Source: Chrysemys picta bellii
Lineage: Eukaryota; Chordata; Testudines; Emydidae
DNA length: 64,000 nucleotides
Direction: 5' to 3'
Assembly (NCBI RefSeq): GCF_011386835.1
Contig: NC_088800.1
Span: forward strand, 12,672,572 to 12,736,571
The translations under genes and the position numbers were made by a program. Position 1 is the first letter of the stretch. Each line of letters begins with the position of its first letter. Below, piece by piece: positions 34,348 through 44,591 of the stretch. A model generated the notes under the pieces. It was not told the origin of the DNA. It did not search any database and saw only the letters and a program-made list of their open reading frames with translations.

Positions 34348-35138
34348 TGTGACAAGGTTGGGACTCACCACCACAGTGCCTCCTGCTGGTAGTCTCTGGG
34401 AATTAGCTCAATCCAGTGGAGCGCCTTCTCCCGGCAGTGTCCCGCCCGTTGTCTCGCCCTCGGTTGGCGTCTGAGCCCTCTTCCGGACCACTGCCCTCTG
34501 GCAGTGCCCCTCAGTCCATCCACACCCGCTTCCGGGGGGTTGGTGATCAGCAGTCTTCCTGCACCCCAGCCAATGTGGGCAACTGCACCCCCAAAGTCAC
34601 ACCCCTCTTGGCAGGGTGTTGGTGCAGCCTAAGACAGCCACTCCCGTCGGCCGGGTGTAAGGCAAGGGGGAAAGGGGGTGATCCGTGCCCACCCACTAAC
34701 TCTGGGTCCCAATCCAGGGACCCTCTAGTGGCAGCCGTCCTGCCCTCCTTCTCTCACTCCGTCTGTCCATGTCCCTGGGTTGCTTCCCCCTCAGCCCCTC
34801 ACACCAGCCAGGCCCTTCCCCTCCAGGACTGCAGCCTGGCAGACACCGGGCTGGAGTTCCCGTCCGCTCCCCCAAGGCCTGCCCAGCACTGCGCTGTCCC
34901 AGGTGCTAGTCTCCCGCCCTGAAGACAGACCTTCCCCTGTCAAAGGCCTGGGACAGACTGAGTGCTCCCTTCCTGAGCAGCCTTTTTATAGAGCTGAGCC
35001 TGGCCCTGATTGGCTGCCTCCAATCTGGGCTCTGATTGGCTCCCAATAAGCCCTTCTCTTATTGGCTGCCCATCTGCACAGGCCCACTGGCCTGCTGCAG
35101 CCTAAATTCTCAGGGGGTGGGGCAGCCGCCCCACTACA
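34348..35138 (-). mobile_element. Solo-LTR-like repeat with its own promoter elements
   Basis: On the minus strand the block begins TGTAGTGGGGCGGCTGCC and ends CCAACCTTGTCACA, the TG...CA form of an LTR. Reading in that direction, three CCAAT boxes precede a TATA box, with a GC-rich region downstream. I know this order from turtle interspersed repeats. No matching target duplication was found and no retroviral coding region adjoins. The 168-codon plus-strand frame at 34416-34922 is an artefact of the C-rich sequence. Confidence 0.6.
34981..35065 (-). promoter_or_regulatory. CCAAT-box cluster and TATA box of the LTR-like repeat
   Basis: On the minus strand CCAAT occurs at 35065-35061, 35039-35035 and 35013-35009, followed by CTCTATAAAAAGG at 34993-34981. 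The spacing fits a Pol II core promoter directed leftward. Activity is inferred only. Confidence 0.5.
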
Positions 35139-36957
35139 TTATCCTCCATGTGCTTCTCTTAATGTTGTTCAATCTTGGTCTGATCCGTTACTCTTTAATA
35201 ACCGAAAGTGTTAGTTCCACCCTGTAGCAGATACTTCATGGCATGTCTCTTGGCCTTTTTTTTTTTTTTTTAAGGAAAATCAAGCTGCATTGATCACTTT
35301 TAAAAATCTCTTTCCATAAAGGTGGTTTTACTTGTCTCAGGAGATCTCTCCACTGTTCCTCTTGAATTCTGCTTTTAAAAGGAGATGTAAATTAATCTGC
35401 ATGCACCACACTCAGGGCATGAGTTGTTAATAAAAAAGAAGAAGAAGAGAGAGAGCTTTCTTAGCATATCAGAGGAAAACAGATTAGCATGCCAGGGAAT
35501 CAAAAACCACTCTGAAAATCCAGGGCTGCAAACCAGGAGGCAGTGGAGACATCCAGTTTTCTGTCCCCTAGGTTAAATAAACCCTTTGTTTTTAGAAGTC
35601 CTGCAATGCCTACAACTCTTCAGTCAATAATTGTGTGTGTGGGGGGGGGGGGAGGGGGTTCTTTTGTTAACAGAGCAGTCATTTTTTGGCTTGAATTTAA
35701 AAGAGAAGCTCCAATCACTTATGAGCTATGGAAGAATGCACCATGCTGCCCAATGGCAAACATTCAACCAAAAACATAATTAAATCATCAGTAATAGTAA
35801 TAATATCTTACATTTCCCTGGCTGTTTTCATCCCAAAAGAGAACATGCTTCAGAAATTGCAGACCGCATCCTGCATCCCTTATTCGAACAACCTCATTGA
35901 CTTTGATGGGACTACTCACATGACTGTAAGATTGGGCCTTCTCTGTGTGTGTGTATATGTATATATATATAGAGAGAGAGAGAGCGCACCCCCCCACACA
36001 CTGAAATGAATCCACCTCTTGTAAGGAACAGAACGGCCATTTAACGGTGCACAACATTGCACAATCGTGCTAGGGCAGGACGTGACATACACATTATCCC
36101 ACTGAAACTGCAGAGGGAATGTCTGTCATTGCTAACCTCTGCTTCTTGTATGTGTTGACTTGGACCCAACAGCCTCCAGGGACAAGCCATGAGAAAAGAA
36201 TGTGCAAACATGGATCAGTCTTACTTCTGTTCCTCTTCCATTTCAAGGCTTCTCCCCTTTTCCTCCGAATTGAAATGAGACCGGGAGGAACTGGAGAAAG
36301 CTCTGTTGACCCCTCCGTAACAAAACTGGACAAGTCAGACTTGAAAATGGAAGCCACAAAAGAGTCAGCACGGGAAACATCCATGGATTTGCACTTACAT
36401 TGGAAGCCAGCCTACAGGCAGGTGGCATCCATTCATCTCCTCACTTGAGCTTGTTTTCAATGCGGTCTCTGTGAGAACTATGAGTTTTGTCAGACAGATT
36501 ATGAAACTCAATATAAAATATACACCCTTTATTTTATTGATTGATTTATGGAAGAGGAGGAAGGAAAAAAGTCTCTTGCTCATTCACTTCTTTTGAGGGA
36601 TTTAAGAGTTGCCTTAATCAGTTTTCCTTCCAACCCCAGTTAAAAAAAAAATCTCCTTCCTCCTTCAGTTTACTGGCTTATGAAATGGGAGGCCTCGTCT
36701 CGCAGCAGAGAGCAAATGTCATATTATTTATTCACTTACTTGGAGGGCATTTTGGGAAGTTTGATTTCTCAGCCACGCCCCTTCCATGTAAAGCAAGGCT
36801 GGGGATTGCATCTGGAGAAGGCTGGCTCGTCCTTTCCTCTTTGGGATATATGAATATAAATGTAACAATAAGGTTTATTGACCAAATGTCAGATTTTTTG
36901 GAAACGCTTCTCCCCTTCACCTCCTCTGCTACAGGCTACTTGACTGTATATTCATTA
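35139..36957. other. Mostly unique DNA with simple repeats
   Basis: T16 lies at about 35257-35272, a G-run at 35641-35653, and a mixed TG/TA/AG tract at 35944-35984. The stretch 35890-35938 carries the recurrent 'CATTGACTTTGATGG' motif. No gene is recognised. Confidence 0.4.
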
Positions 36958-37115
36958 TGTATAAAGGAAGGGAGTGTTGTCTAGTGGTGAGAGCAAGGGG
37001 CTGGCCATCAAGAGTCCTTGGTTTTATTCTTCACTCTGCTACTAATTTACTGTATGGTTTTAGTCCAATTATTTTACTTCTGTGTGCCTCAATTTACCCC
37101 GCCAGCTTAACCATA
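36958..37115 (+). mobile_element. MIR-like CORE-SINE, head and core
   Basis: GTTGTCTAGTGGTGAGAGCA is a tRNA-like box A region. TTGGTTTTATTCTTCACTCT occupies the box B position. TTATTTTACTTCTGTGTGCC is the core. The 3' part is missing or lies separately at 37480-37580. Confidence 0.6.
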
Positions 37116-37121
37116 CATATA

Positions 37122-37440
37122 AACTTTGCTTTGCTTTTCCATTCTAATCTAATGACCCTAAGACACAGTATTCCAGATGACTAAAAAATGCCTTCTTTCT
37201 TTGAAAAGTATGTTTTGTGTCACTGCAAACATCTGCTGGTTGCATAGCTCCCAAATGGGATAAGTCTCTGACAGGGATCTAAACTCATTCGGACCCACTC
37301 TGGAAGCCAGGGTGAAAAATGGGTGCTGAATCCAGGGTGCCCAGGCTTGGAGTAGTGGAGCTCTGAGGCTCCGCCTTGCAAAAAAAAAAAGGGGGGGGGT
37401 ATGTTCTCAGAGAGATTATATAGAGGTCAGAGAGAAGCTT
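37122..37440 (+). repeat. LTR-like dispersed repeat, copy C
   Basis: ACAGTATTCCAGATGACTAA, CACTGCAAACATCTGCTGGT and TGCATAGCTCCC align with copy B. It has a short A-run and G-run at 37380-37399 and ends near GAGGTCAGAGAGAAGC. Confidence 0.6.
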
Positions 37441-37479
37441 GCCGTTTAGATCCATGGCAGTTGGCCTCTAAGTGCTGCC

Positions 37480-37580
37480 ATAATAAAAAGTAATAACTAA
37501 TCATACCATTAAATGTTTGCAAGGTGCTTTGAGATCCGTGGCCGACAGGTGCTATGGAAGTATGAGTGTTTGTCATTGCA
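37480..37580 (+). mobile_element. MIR-like 3' fragment
   Basis: ATGTTTGCAAGGTGCTTTGA, GATCC and GGTGCTATGGAAGTATG are the typical end of old amniote MIR-like SINEs. A related piece lies at 61805-61885. Confidence 0.45.
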
Positions 37581-40180
37581 AAATGTGTTTTGAACTTAAT
37601 TTGAATATATGAAACCTCGTAAAATGAGAGGAAGTCAACACAACTGAATCCAACAAAGAGAACAGGAATAGACAGCTACTGATGTGTTAAACACAGATGT
37701 CACTGAAATATTTTGTAATAAATCTGATGCAAACATTTCTATTCTTACTAGGATTTCTTTGTAAACTCTTTTTTACACAATATCTAAATGTTGGGGCTAA
37801 AAATAGCTGACAACGGTGGCTTTTTAAACTATTTATATTTTTCTGACATTTTCTCCTCCTGCATAATTCTGCTGCGCTCCCTGGAAACATGACAGCCGGA
37901 ACTCTTGGGGTAGAGTTCTGATCTCACACCAGTTTTAGATTGGTGAAGCGGCACTGAATTGTATGACTTACTCCTGAATGGCACTGGTGCAAATGAAATC
38001 TGAATCAGTCCTTAGCTTTATGCTGAAATTCAGTGAGCAAGAAAATAAAATCCCATCAACACATGGGCATTAATAATGCATTGTGGCGTGTATTTATGGA
38101 CCCCTGTGGAGATGTGTGTTTGCTCACCACTGCCCTCTAGTGGAATATCTAATTTACTCCATCAACGGAATTTCTAATGCATTCATCACAGTGGAACCTG
38201 GGAGTTATACACAAAATAAAGGGTAATATATGTCCAAGGGTGGACCTAGCCCTCTTCTTAAGTGGTATTCAGCTTAGCGGTTGCTTCACATGAGTAGCTT
38301 TCTTGGGCCACCAGTATATCCGGTTTACCGCAGAAAGTCCAGGTCAGCATTAGAAATGCATGTGTCTACTAGACAGACCTGTCTTATGCCTACAGGACTT
38401 ACTTCTTTATTCAGCGGGGAAGCCTGTGGCATTTAGATCTGAATGTTTGAACTCCATTTGAATTCCGTTGCTGCTGCTTGATGTTTTATGTATATAGGCT
38501 TCGAGGGTTAAGTGGGCTTTTGATGGGGTTTCAGTAATCACCAAAAGAGCATGAATTTATCCCAGTTCAACAGACTAGGTAAGTTGTAGATGGGAGAGAG
38601 CATCTATATGTATTTTTAAACTTCAACAACAACATCCAATTATTTAAGGGAGTCTAGCCAGCTGCTCTCCTGTCTAAAACTGGGTATGGAAAGTGGGAAG
38701 TCTTTGTTTAGCTGGCTATGGTGGTGTGCAGAAGCCTTCCATATAAATTTACACATTTATCAAGCCTTTGTGGAATAATAAGCTACGATCGAGCCAGCCT
38801 GGGGCAGCCTTGTGTAATTGTTATGATTTGTTTTGCAGATACAGTACAAATTCCATGGTAATCTTTCCTGAATTTTAATAAGGGGGAAAGGAAGACTTAA
38901 TTAAAGAGTTCTTTGTGCTGTTTTATAGCAACTGCCATCTGCAAGTGCTTCAACTCTGCTTCTTATCTCTATCATGCAGCCCACAGCTTTGCCTTTGTAG
39001 ACCATGGCTAGGACGGAGGCTCAGGGGGAGAGAAATAACAGAACAATCTATTTTTAAGAAAGCATGCGCTACCCACTCATGTTCAGTGGGCTGGGCAGAG
39101 TCCTTTGATAAACGGTGTGACATTTACAGGCCATTTGCTGGCATTATTCCACAGTACATTAATGTTTACATTGTACAGGGCTTGCACCTATTTTTGTTCT
39201 TTTAGGGTGGATGTAGAACTATATGATTTCTGCCTAGTGGGAACTTTTCCAAATGGAACTAGAAGGCGTTTTATTTTTACCCAAAGATGTAGGGAAATAT
39301 ATCAGCCAACTTTTTCAGAGGAGCTGCTCGGGGCACAGCCGGTGAAAAGGAGATGGTCTTCTCAGCAATAACAAATTCATTTGTACGAAGATGCTGAATA
39401 TAGTTTGTTTGGAAAGTGGTCAGGTCAATATTGCTATCTGTTAAGGTTTTCTGTAATAGTTGTTATAGAGGCTTATAATTAAGGCTGAGTACCCTACGTC
39501 AGAAGGGATCTGAAGACCCAAGTAAGGTGATGGATTTGTTCACAAATATGATCTGAAATTTGGCCTGCATTTCAGAATAGGTCCGGTCTGACAATTGTTT
39601 ATAACTCTTGAGATTAACTCTCCTTGGCTTGATACACTGAGAACAAACGCAATTCACTGAATTACAGGAGCTCCTTTTTGTGCCAATTCCCTCCCGTTTT
39701 CAGTAAAATGATGTTGAGTTGTTTGATGGGTTTTTTGGCGATCTCAGAGCATCGATATGCAGGTGTCTCATTTTTGCCTAGGCAAGTACCAGACAGCTCG
39801 ATCCAAGAGCTAGTATATTTCAACATACAGTATGAAAGATGCTTAGATCAAGCCTAGGCACAAATGCAAAGAAAGCAATACTAACAATAGCCAAAACACC
39901 TGACCAAATATAGAGACCTGGTCTGGGGAGTTCAGATCTACACTGGGTTCTCTTTCTGTGGTGAGCACAGTGTGGGTAGAGCCCCATTGACTTCAGGGGC
40001 CTGCCTACAAGAAATTCATTGCAATATCAGGATTTAATGCTGATCACAAACTTTCTCAAAGTTTAATGCCCATCTTCTTCGGTTTCTGGTTTAATCCCAT
40101 TAAAGAGTTCTGCCCCAGGTGTAAAGTTTGGAGAAGTTCAGATCTGGCACTTCACCATATCAACTATGTTTTATAATATA
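37581..40180. other. Long unique AT-rich stretch
   Basis: This is about 2.6 kb with only an old palindromic repeat at 37915-38015 and a CCATTGACTTCAGGGG motif near 39982-39997. No exon is recognised. A stretch this free of young insertions could include non-coding elements under constraint, but the sequence alone does not show that. Confidence 0.4.
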
Positions 40181-40366
40181 TGGAGATATACCTATCTCAT
40201 AGAACTGGAAGGGACCTTGAAAGGTTATCAAGTCCAGTCCCCTGCCTTCATTAGCAGGACCAATTTTTTTTTGCCCCAGATCCCTAAATGGCCCCCTCAA
40301 GGATTGAGCTCACAATCTTGGGTTTAGCGGGCCAATGCTCAAACCACTGAGCTATCTCTCCCCCCC
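40181..40366 (-). mobile_element. Cry-I-type SINE, tRNA-like head with CR1-like tail, copy A
   Basis: On the minus strand it begins GAGAGATAGCTCAGTGGTTT (box A TAGCTCAGTGG), then TTGTGAGCTCAATCC at the box B position. It continues through CTGGACTTGATAACCTTTCA into a tail shared with the CR1 3' end (AAGGTCCCTTCCAGTTCTAT). Head plus CR1 tail is the known structure of turtle Cry-I SINEs, moved by CR1. No clear target duplication. Confidence 0.8.
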
Positions 40367-40860
40367 TAATGTTGACAATATATCACTTTGTAGTGGTGAA
40401 ACTTTAGTGTTAATGTCTGAATTTATGGTAAGCATATTTGAGACTTTCAGTACATTCAAATTAATCTTATGAGTACATATTAAAGAGAGCCAATTGATCT
40501 AAATAACTGTGGGACGGGATGCAAATATGTGTTCATATTTTTAAATGGGGTGCAGGACAGAATTTGGTGCAGGACCTTTGTGGCATGTCCTGAAAGTCAA
40601 GAGATTCTGGCTATTTTGGGACCAAACAGGAATTGTTTTGGGGCAGTTCTCACTAGCTGATGACCATGGTCCCTTCTGGCCTTGGAATCTATGAGCATGT
40701 GCCACAGAAAAATAACTCACTTTCAGCAGCTCCCTCTCTTTTATACTGATAAAACTCCAGGACTGCATTTAGGACTTAATAAGTCTTAATAAGTCAAAAC
40801 TAGCCCCTTAAACTCAATCCATAGCCTGGCAGGAGTTGTGTGAAACAGTTTGAACTTATC
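40367..40860. other. Unique DNA, nothing recognised
   Basis: No recognisable feature. Confidence 0.35.
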
Positions 40861-40870
40861 CACAAAATCT

Positions 40871-41061
40871 AACAGGTTTCAGAGTCGCAGCCGTGTTAGT
40901 CTGTATCCGCAAAAAGAACAGGAGTACTTGTGGCACCTTAGAGACTAACAAATTTAGTTGAGCATCTTTCTTCATCCAAAGAAGTGGGCTGTAGCCCATA
41001 AAAGCTTATGCTCAAATAAATTTGTTAGTCTCTAAGGTGCCACAAGTACTCCTGTTCTTTT
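40871..41061 (+). mobile_element. Fold-back SINE-type retroposon, 54-bp arms
   Basis: The head AGTCGCAGCCGTGTTAGTCT through ATCCGC is followed by an A5 tract and body (40912-40965). A 42-nt loop (40966-41007) and an inverted body (41008-41061) follow. The arms match at 53 of 54 positions. The inverted arm ends in TTCTTTT, the complement of the A tract, with no head. CACAAAATCT is exactly duplicated at 40861-40870 and 41062-41071. The subfamily differs from the copies at 2220 and 16523 (GAACAGGAGTACTTG instead of GCAACAGAGGGTCC). Confidence 0.85.
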
Positions 41062-41071
41062 CACAAAATCT

Positions 41072-41320
41072 GAGTTACTTCACCAAACACACCAGATTTT
41101 TTTCCTTAAAAAAGAGTAGGTTTATTCAGAGAATATAAAATCAAAAAATAGATTGATTTCTTGTCCCCTGAGCTAAAGAAAATGAAACCTAAAAGATATC
41201 TTCAATCTATACCTCCTTCTGCTTGGAGATGTTCATTCCCAGGTTTGAATCCCTTGCGAATCATTTTTCTTGCTGATCCATTTGCCCCATATTGCTCTGT
41301 CTTTATTTCCCTTTCCTTAC

Positions 41321-41322
<2 letters not shown>
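41072..41322. other. Short unique spacer
   Basis: No recognisable feature before the TG tract. Confidence 0.35.

Positions 41323-41393
<71 letters not shown>
41323..41393. repeat. TG microsatellite, 35 units, uninterrupted
   Basis: 71 bp of pure TG repeat, the longest simple repeat in the window and likely polymorphic. It produces spurious Val-Cys and His-Thr open frames. Confidence 0.98.
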
Positions 41394-41394
<1 letters not shown>

Positions 41395-41756
41395 GCCCAA
41401 GGCCACCCACTACTTCTACCCATCTGCATGAGGAGCTGCCTATTCGACTGAGTGCTGCTCTAAAACGCTGCAATCAAGTGATTATAGCTGGAAGCATCCT
41501 CAAGGAGAAGCTTCCAGGATTACACTTGAGCTGTGACTGCTTTGCCCCCATGGTGTTTCCTCTCAGTAGTAGCCATGCTGCTAACTAGTTAGCAGTTGAT
41601 GTGATGAAAAAAGAGGCCAGAGGGGGAACATAGATATATAGATATAGATGAGATGTGAACAAAAATCTTTGGAGAATATCCTGCCCCTTTTGGGTGTCTG
41701 CCAGTTAAGATCCACGTGTAGAAACACCGCTGGGTATACCACCTTCTATTGCAGCT

Positions 41757-41900
41757 TAGATAAAGACACACAATACACACAGAAAATGTTATGATTACTA
41801 AAACTGAGTAGTCCTTCTGCTCTGTGTCTCTCTCAGCTGTGAACTGTGTTGAAGGTTGTTGTCCAAGTGTTCCCCTGAGGATCTACTTGGTTCAGGATAA
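41757..41900 (+). repeat. Left arm of the 144-bp inverted repeat
   Basis: It runs from TAGATAAAGACACACAATAC to CTACTTGGTTCAGGATAA. Similarity stops abruptly at both ends. Confidence 0.95.
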
Positions 41901-41975
41901 TGCTAAACTAGGTTCCTGATAGCTGCTTGCACAGCAGAGTTCAGAGGTGAGCTTGCAGTTTCTCACATCTTAGAC

Positions 41976-42473
41976 CAGGGCCCAGGGCCGGCTCTAACTT
42001 TTTTGCCTGGCAAAAAAGAAGAGCGACGCCCCGCCGTACCCCCTCCCTCCCCTGCGAGCGACGCGCAGCCGAACCCGCCCCCACCAGCGCCGCTGAAATC
42101 CCCGCCCCCCCAGCGCCGCCCCACCCCCTGAGCACTGCGCAATCCCCCGCCCCGCCCCCTCCTAGCGCCGCGCCGCCCGGAGCCTCCGCCCCCCTTCGAG
42201 CGATGCACCGTGCCAAGCCCCCACCCCTCCGAGCGCCATGCCGCCCGAAGCCCCGCCCCCCCAGCGCTGCGTCGCCTGAAGCCCCCGTGCCCCTCTGAGC
42301 ACCGTGCCCCCACCCCCTTCCGAGCGACGTGCCGTGCCAAGCCCCCGCCCCCCCCCCCGAGCGCCCCGCCGCCGAACCAAAATAAATAAATAAATAAAAA
42401 TCCTAGCGCCGCCCCGCTCCAAGGTGCCGCCCCAAGCACGTGCTTGGTCGGCTGGTGCCTAGAGCCGGCCTTG
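41976..42473. mobile_element. hAT-like non-autonomous element, very GC-rich
   Basis: The ends CAGGGCCGGCTCTAAC and GCCTAGAGCCGGCCTTG are inverted relatives, with an extra CAGGGCC at the left. The 8-bp flanks are TCTTAGAC (41968-41975) and TCTCAGAC (42474-42481). The core is built of short units such as GAGCGACG, CCCCGCCCC and AGCGCCG and includes TAAATAAATAAATAAA. Long Gly/Ala-rich minus-strand frames (up to 158 codons) are artefacts. Confidence 0.8.
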
Positions 42474-42481
42474 TCTCAGAC

Positions 42482-43588
42482 ACTCAAAAGAAGCAGCTGC
42501 ACGAAAAGCAGGATGGAACAGGCACTGGTTCACAGGGGCAAAATCTCTCATCTCAGACCCCAGCTCTGAGCATTGTAATCGGCTCTCGCCAAAAGAACGA
42601 GAAATGCTAAATCGGGCCTTGGAAGTTCTTGCAAGGTACTGAAATCTAAGCTCATATGTATTTCAGAAAGTACATAACCATTTCTCATTAACTAAGTCTG
42701 CTAGCAGAACAAGTTGCACTCGTTATTTTTAAACTAGTGTAGAACACAGATTTTCCAGTTCTGTCTCATTTGAAATGAAAGAAGAAGAAATTAATGGCAG
42801 AAACGACAGCAGGTGTCTCATTTCCATATGCTACCTTTGGATAACATTTTCTTTCCGTGCAGACTTTACATGTGTGGGTGTGCCTTGCTAGATGGCCAAT
42901 GTGTCTGCTTCTTTAGCTCACTGGATAGAAGCCAGATGGGTGAACCAATTCAGGAGAAATAAGAACTTCTTTAATTTCCTATCTCAAGAAAACTTGCCAC
43001 ATTTCTAAAAATGTTCAGTTAGCTTCTATTTTATTATCCTGCACTGTTGTGAACCCCTTGATCTTTCAGGTTCTAGCTGGAAATACCAACATACTACAAA
43101 GAAATCATTTTCTTGTGAGGTTTCCAAACGCACTTTGCAGAGCCAAAAGGAAGTATGGATAAGCTTCAGAGAAGCAGCCAAACTTAAAATTTTTGAAGCT
43201 TACCAATCATTCATTTTCAAGCCAAAGGTTGTACATTCTGTTCTCAGTTCAGCATCTACCAAATCATCAGAAAACTTGGTGGAACCTGTATATATATTAG
43301 ATCAGTAAAAATGACAGCCCTGATTCTCCTCTCACTCCAGTTTAAATCAAGAGTAACTCCATGGAAGTCAATGGGGTTAGAGACCAGACATGTTTAGTAA
43401 GAACCTGCTGTAAATCAATCCTGGAACTAAAAATCACTCTCCAAAGATGAAGGGACACCACATCTGCCCTTAGATGATGATGTCTTCCCAGAGAAATGGG
43501 AGAGGGATGAAAAACAATTGACTAATTCTGTTACCATTGTGTTGCTCAGGTGGGGAGGGGTTTAATCTTTTGTTCTGGTTGGGCTACG
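42482..43588. other. Spacer of the inverted-repeat unit, unrecognised
   Basis: AT-rich. 43317-43381 carries the recurrent ancient motif (GAAGTCAATGGGG). No open frame of interest and no transposase signature. Confidence 0.4.
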
Positions 43589-43732
43589 TTATCCTGTACC
43601 AAGTAGATCCTCAGAGGAACACTTGGACAACAACCATCAACACAGTTCACAGCTGAGAGAGACACAGAGCAGAAGGACTACTCAGTTTTAGTAATCATAA
43701 CATTTTCTGTGTGTATTGTGTGACTTTATCTA
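43589..43732 (-). repeat. Right arm of the 144-bp inverted repeat
   Basis: Reverse complement of 41757-41900 with four substitutions. It ends with TTTATCTA directly before the next repeat block. Confidence 0.95.
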
Positions 43733-44120
43733 CGTTGGATTTCGTGACTTCCAAAGACCTCCGTGACTTCTGCCAACCCCAGGTGGGAGCTGCAGGGTCC
43801 CTTGCCACCAGTGGCAGCAGGCGGACCTCCCCCAACTCCTGGTCACCGCAGGGGGTGGTGGGGTGATCACCACAGCTCCCATCTCCATGGGCAGCAGAGG
43901 GGACCCCCAATGCTCCCCACCACTGCAGGCAGCAGGGGGGAACCTTGCAGCTCTCTCCCTCCATAGGCATCAGGAGGGACCCCCGGAGCTCCTGGCCTCC
44001 GTGGCAGCAGGGAGAACCCCTGGGGTTTGAAGACCCGAGCGGCAGGGGACCCTGGAACTCCCAGACCACCCACAGTTGCCCAGGCACCTCATTTTATCAT
44101 GGATATTTTTAGTAAAAGTC
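43733..44120. repeat. GC-rich repeat block with an internal 37-bp minisatellite
   Basis: The edges TTTCGTGACTTCC and TTAGTAAAAGTCAGGGAC resemble the ends of a dispersed turtle repeat. Between about 43777 and 44070 there are seven or eight imperfect units of about 33-43 bp, each with an AGCTCC-like start, a GGCAGCAGGG core and a GGACC end. The 130-codon minus-strand frame over it is an artefact of the unit. Confidence 0.65.
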
Positions 44121-44591
44121 AGGGACAAGTCACTGCTTTCCTCCCACCCCCCAAACACACAGAGAAATCAAATAAGTAACAAGGGGGTTGTTGAACTGGT
44201 TTTGGAGGGAGGGTGTATAACCCAGCACTTAGGGCAGCAATGAGAGGGAGGTTTAAATTATTCTGAAAGAATGAAGCTCATACATTAATGAATGGAATGA
44301 AATGCAAATGGCCTGGAAGGAATCAATAGTCATGAATGAAATTGGTCCTCAAATCCTAATTGAAATGAAAATGAGATGCATGTTCAATATATGCATAATA
44401 TACAATACATAACACAAGAGTCCTGGGCTAATGAAAAAGACTCCTCCATCATACAGATATATATATACAGACATGCAACTGGGGAAGAAAGATAATCCCA
44501 TTATGAAAAAGTCCTAGAAAGGGGAAGTGGAAAGAATATGCAGAGAGGGGAAGAGCCTTTGGAAACAGTGAAGTTTCACCCTGCTAAATTA
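44121..44591. other. Unique AT-rich DNA
   Basis: Nothing recognised apart from a short TA run near 44457-44467. Confidence 0.35.

Larger units (their letters stand above)
41757..43732. mobile_element. Candidate long-inverted-repeat element, unknown family
   Basis: The 144-bp arms at 41757-41900 and 43589-43732 are inverted copies with 4 mismatches (97 percent identity). Both outer ends are TA followed inward by GATAAAG, which would fit a Tc1/mariner-type TA duplication with arms of about 142 bp. The 1.69-kb spacer holds a hAT element and otherwise unrecognised AT-rich DNA without a transposase frame. An alternative is a local inverted duplication with no transposition. Confidence 0.5.

Noticed and set aside
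34416..34922. 168-codon Pro/Ser-rich open frame on the plus strand
   Set aside because: It lies inside the LTR-like repeat on the strand opposite to its promoter. The composition reflects C-rich DNA.
41963..42439. 158-codon Gly/Ala-rich frame on the minus strand
   Set aside because: Lies almost entirely in the GC-rich hAT element at 41976-42473; low-complexity translation.
43777..44070. CRISPR-like array
   Set aside because: The units are imperfect direct tandem repeats without unique spacers, in vertebrate DNA.
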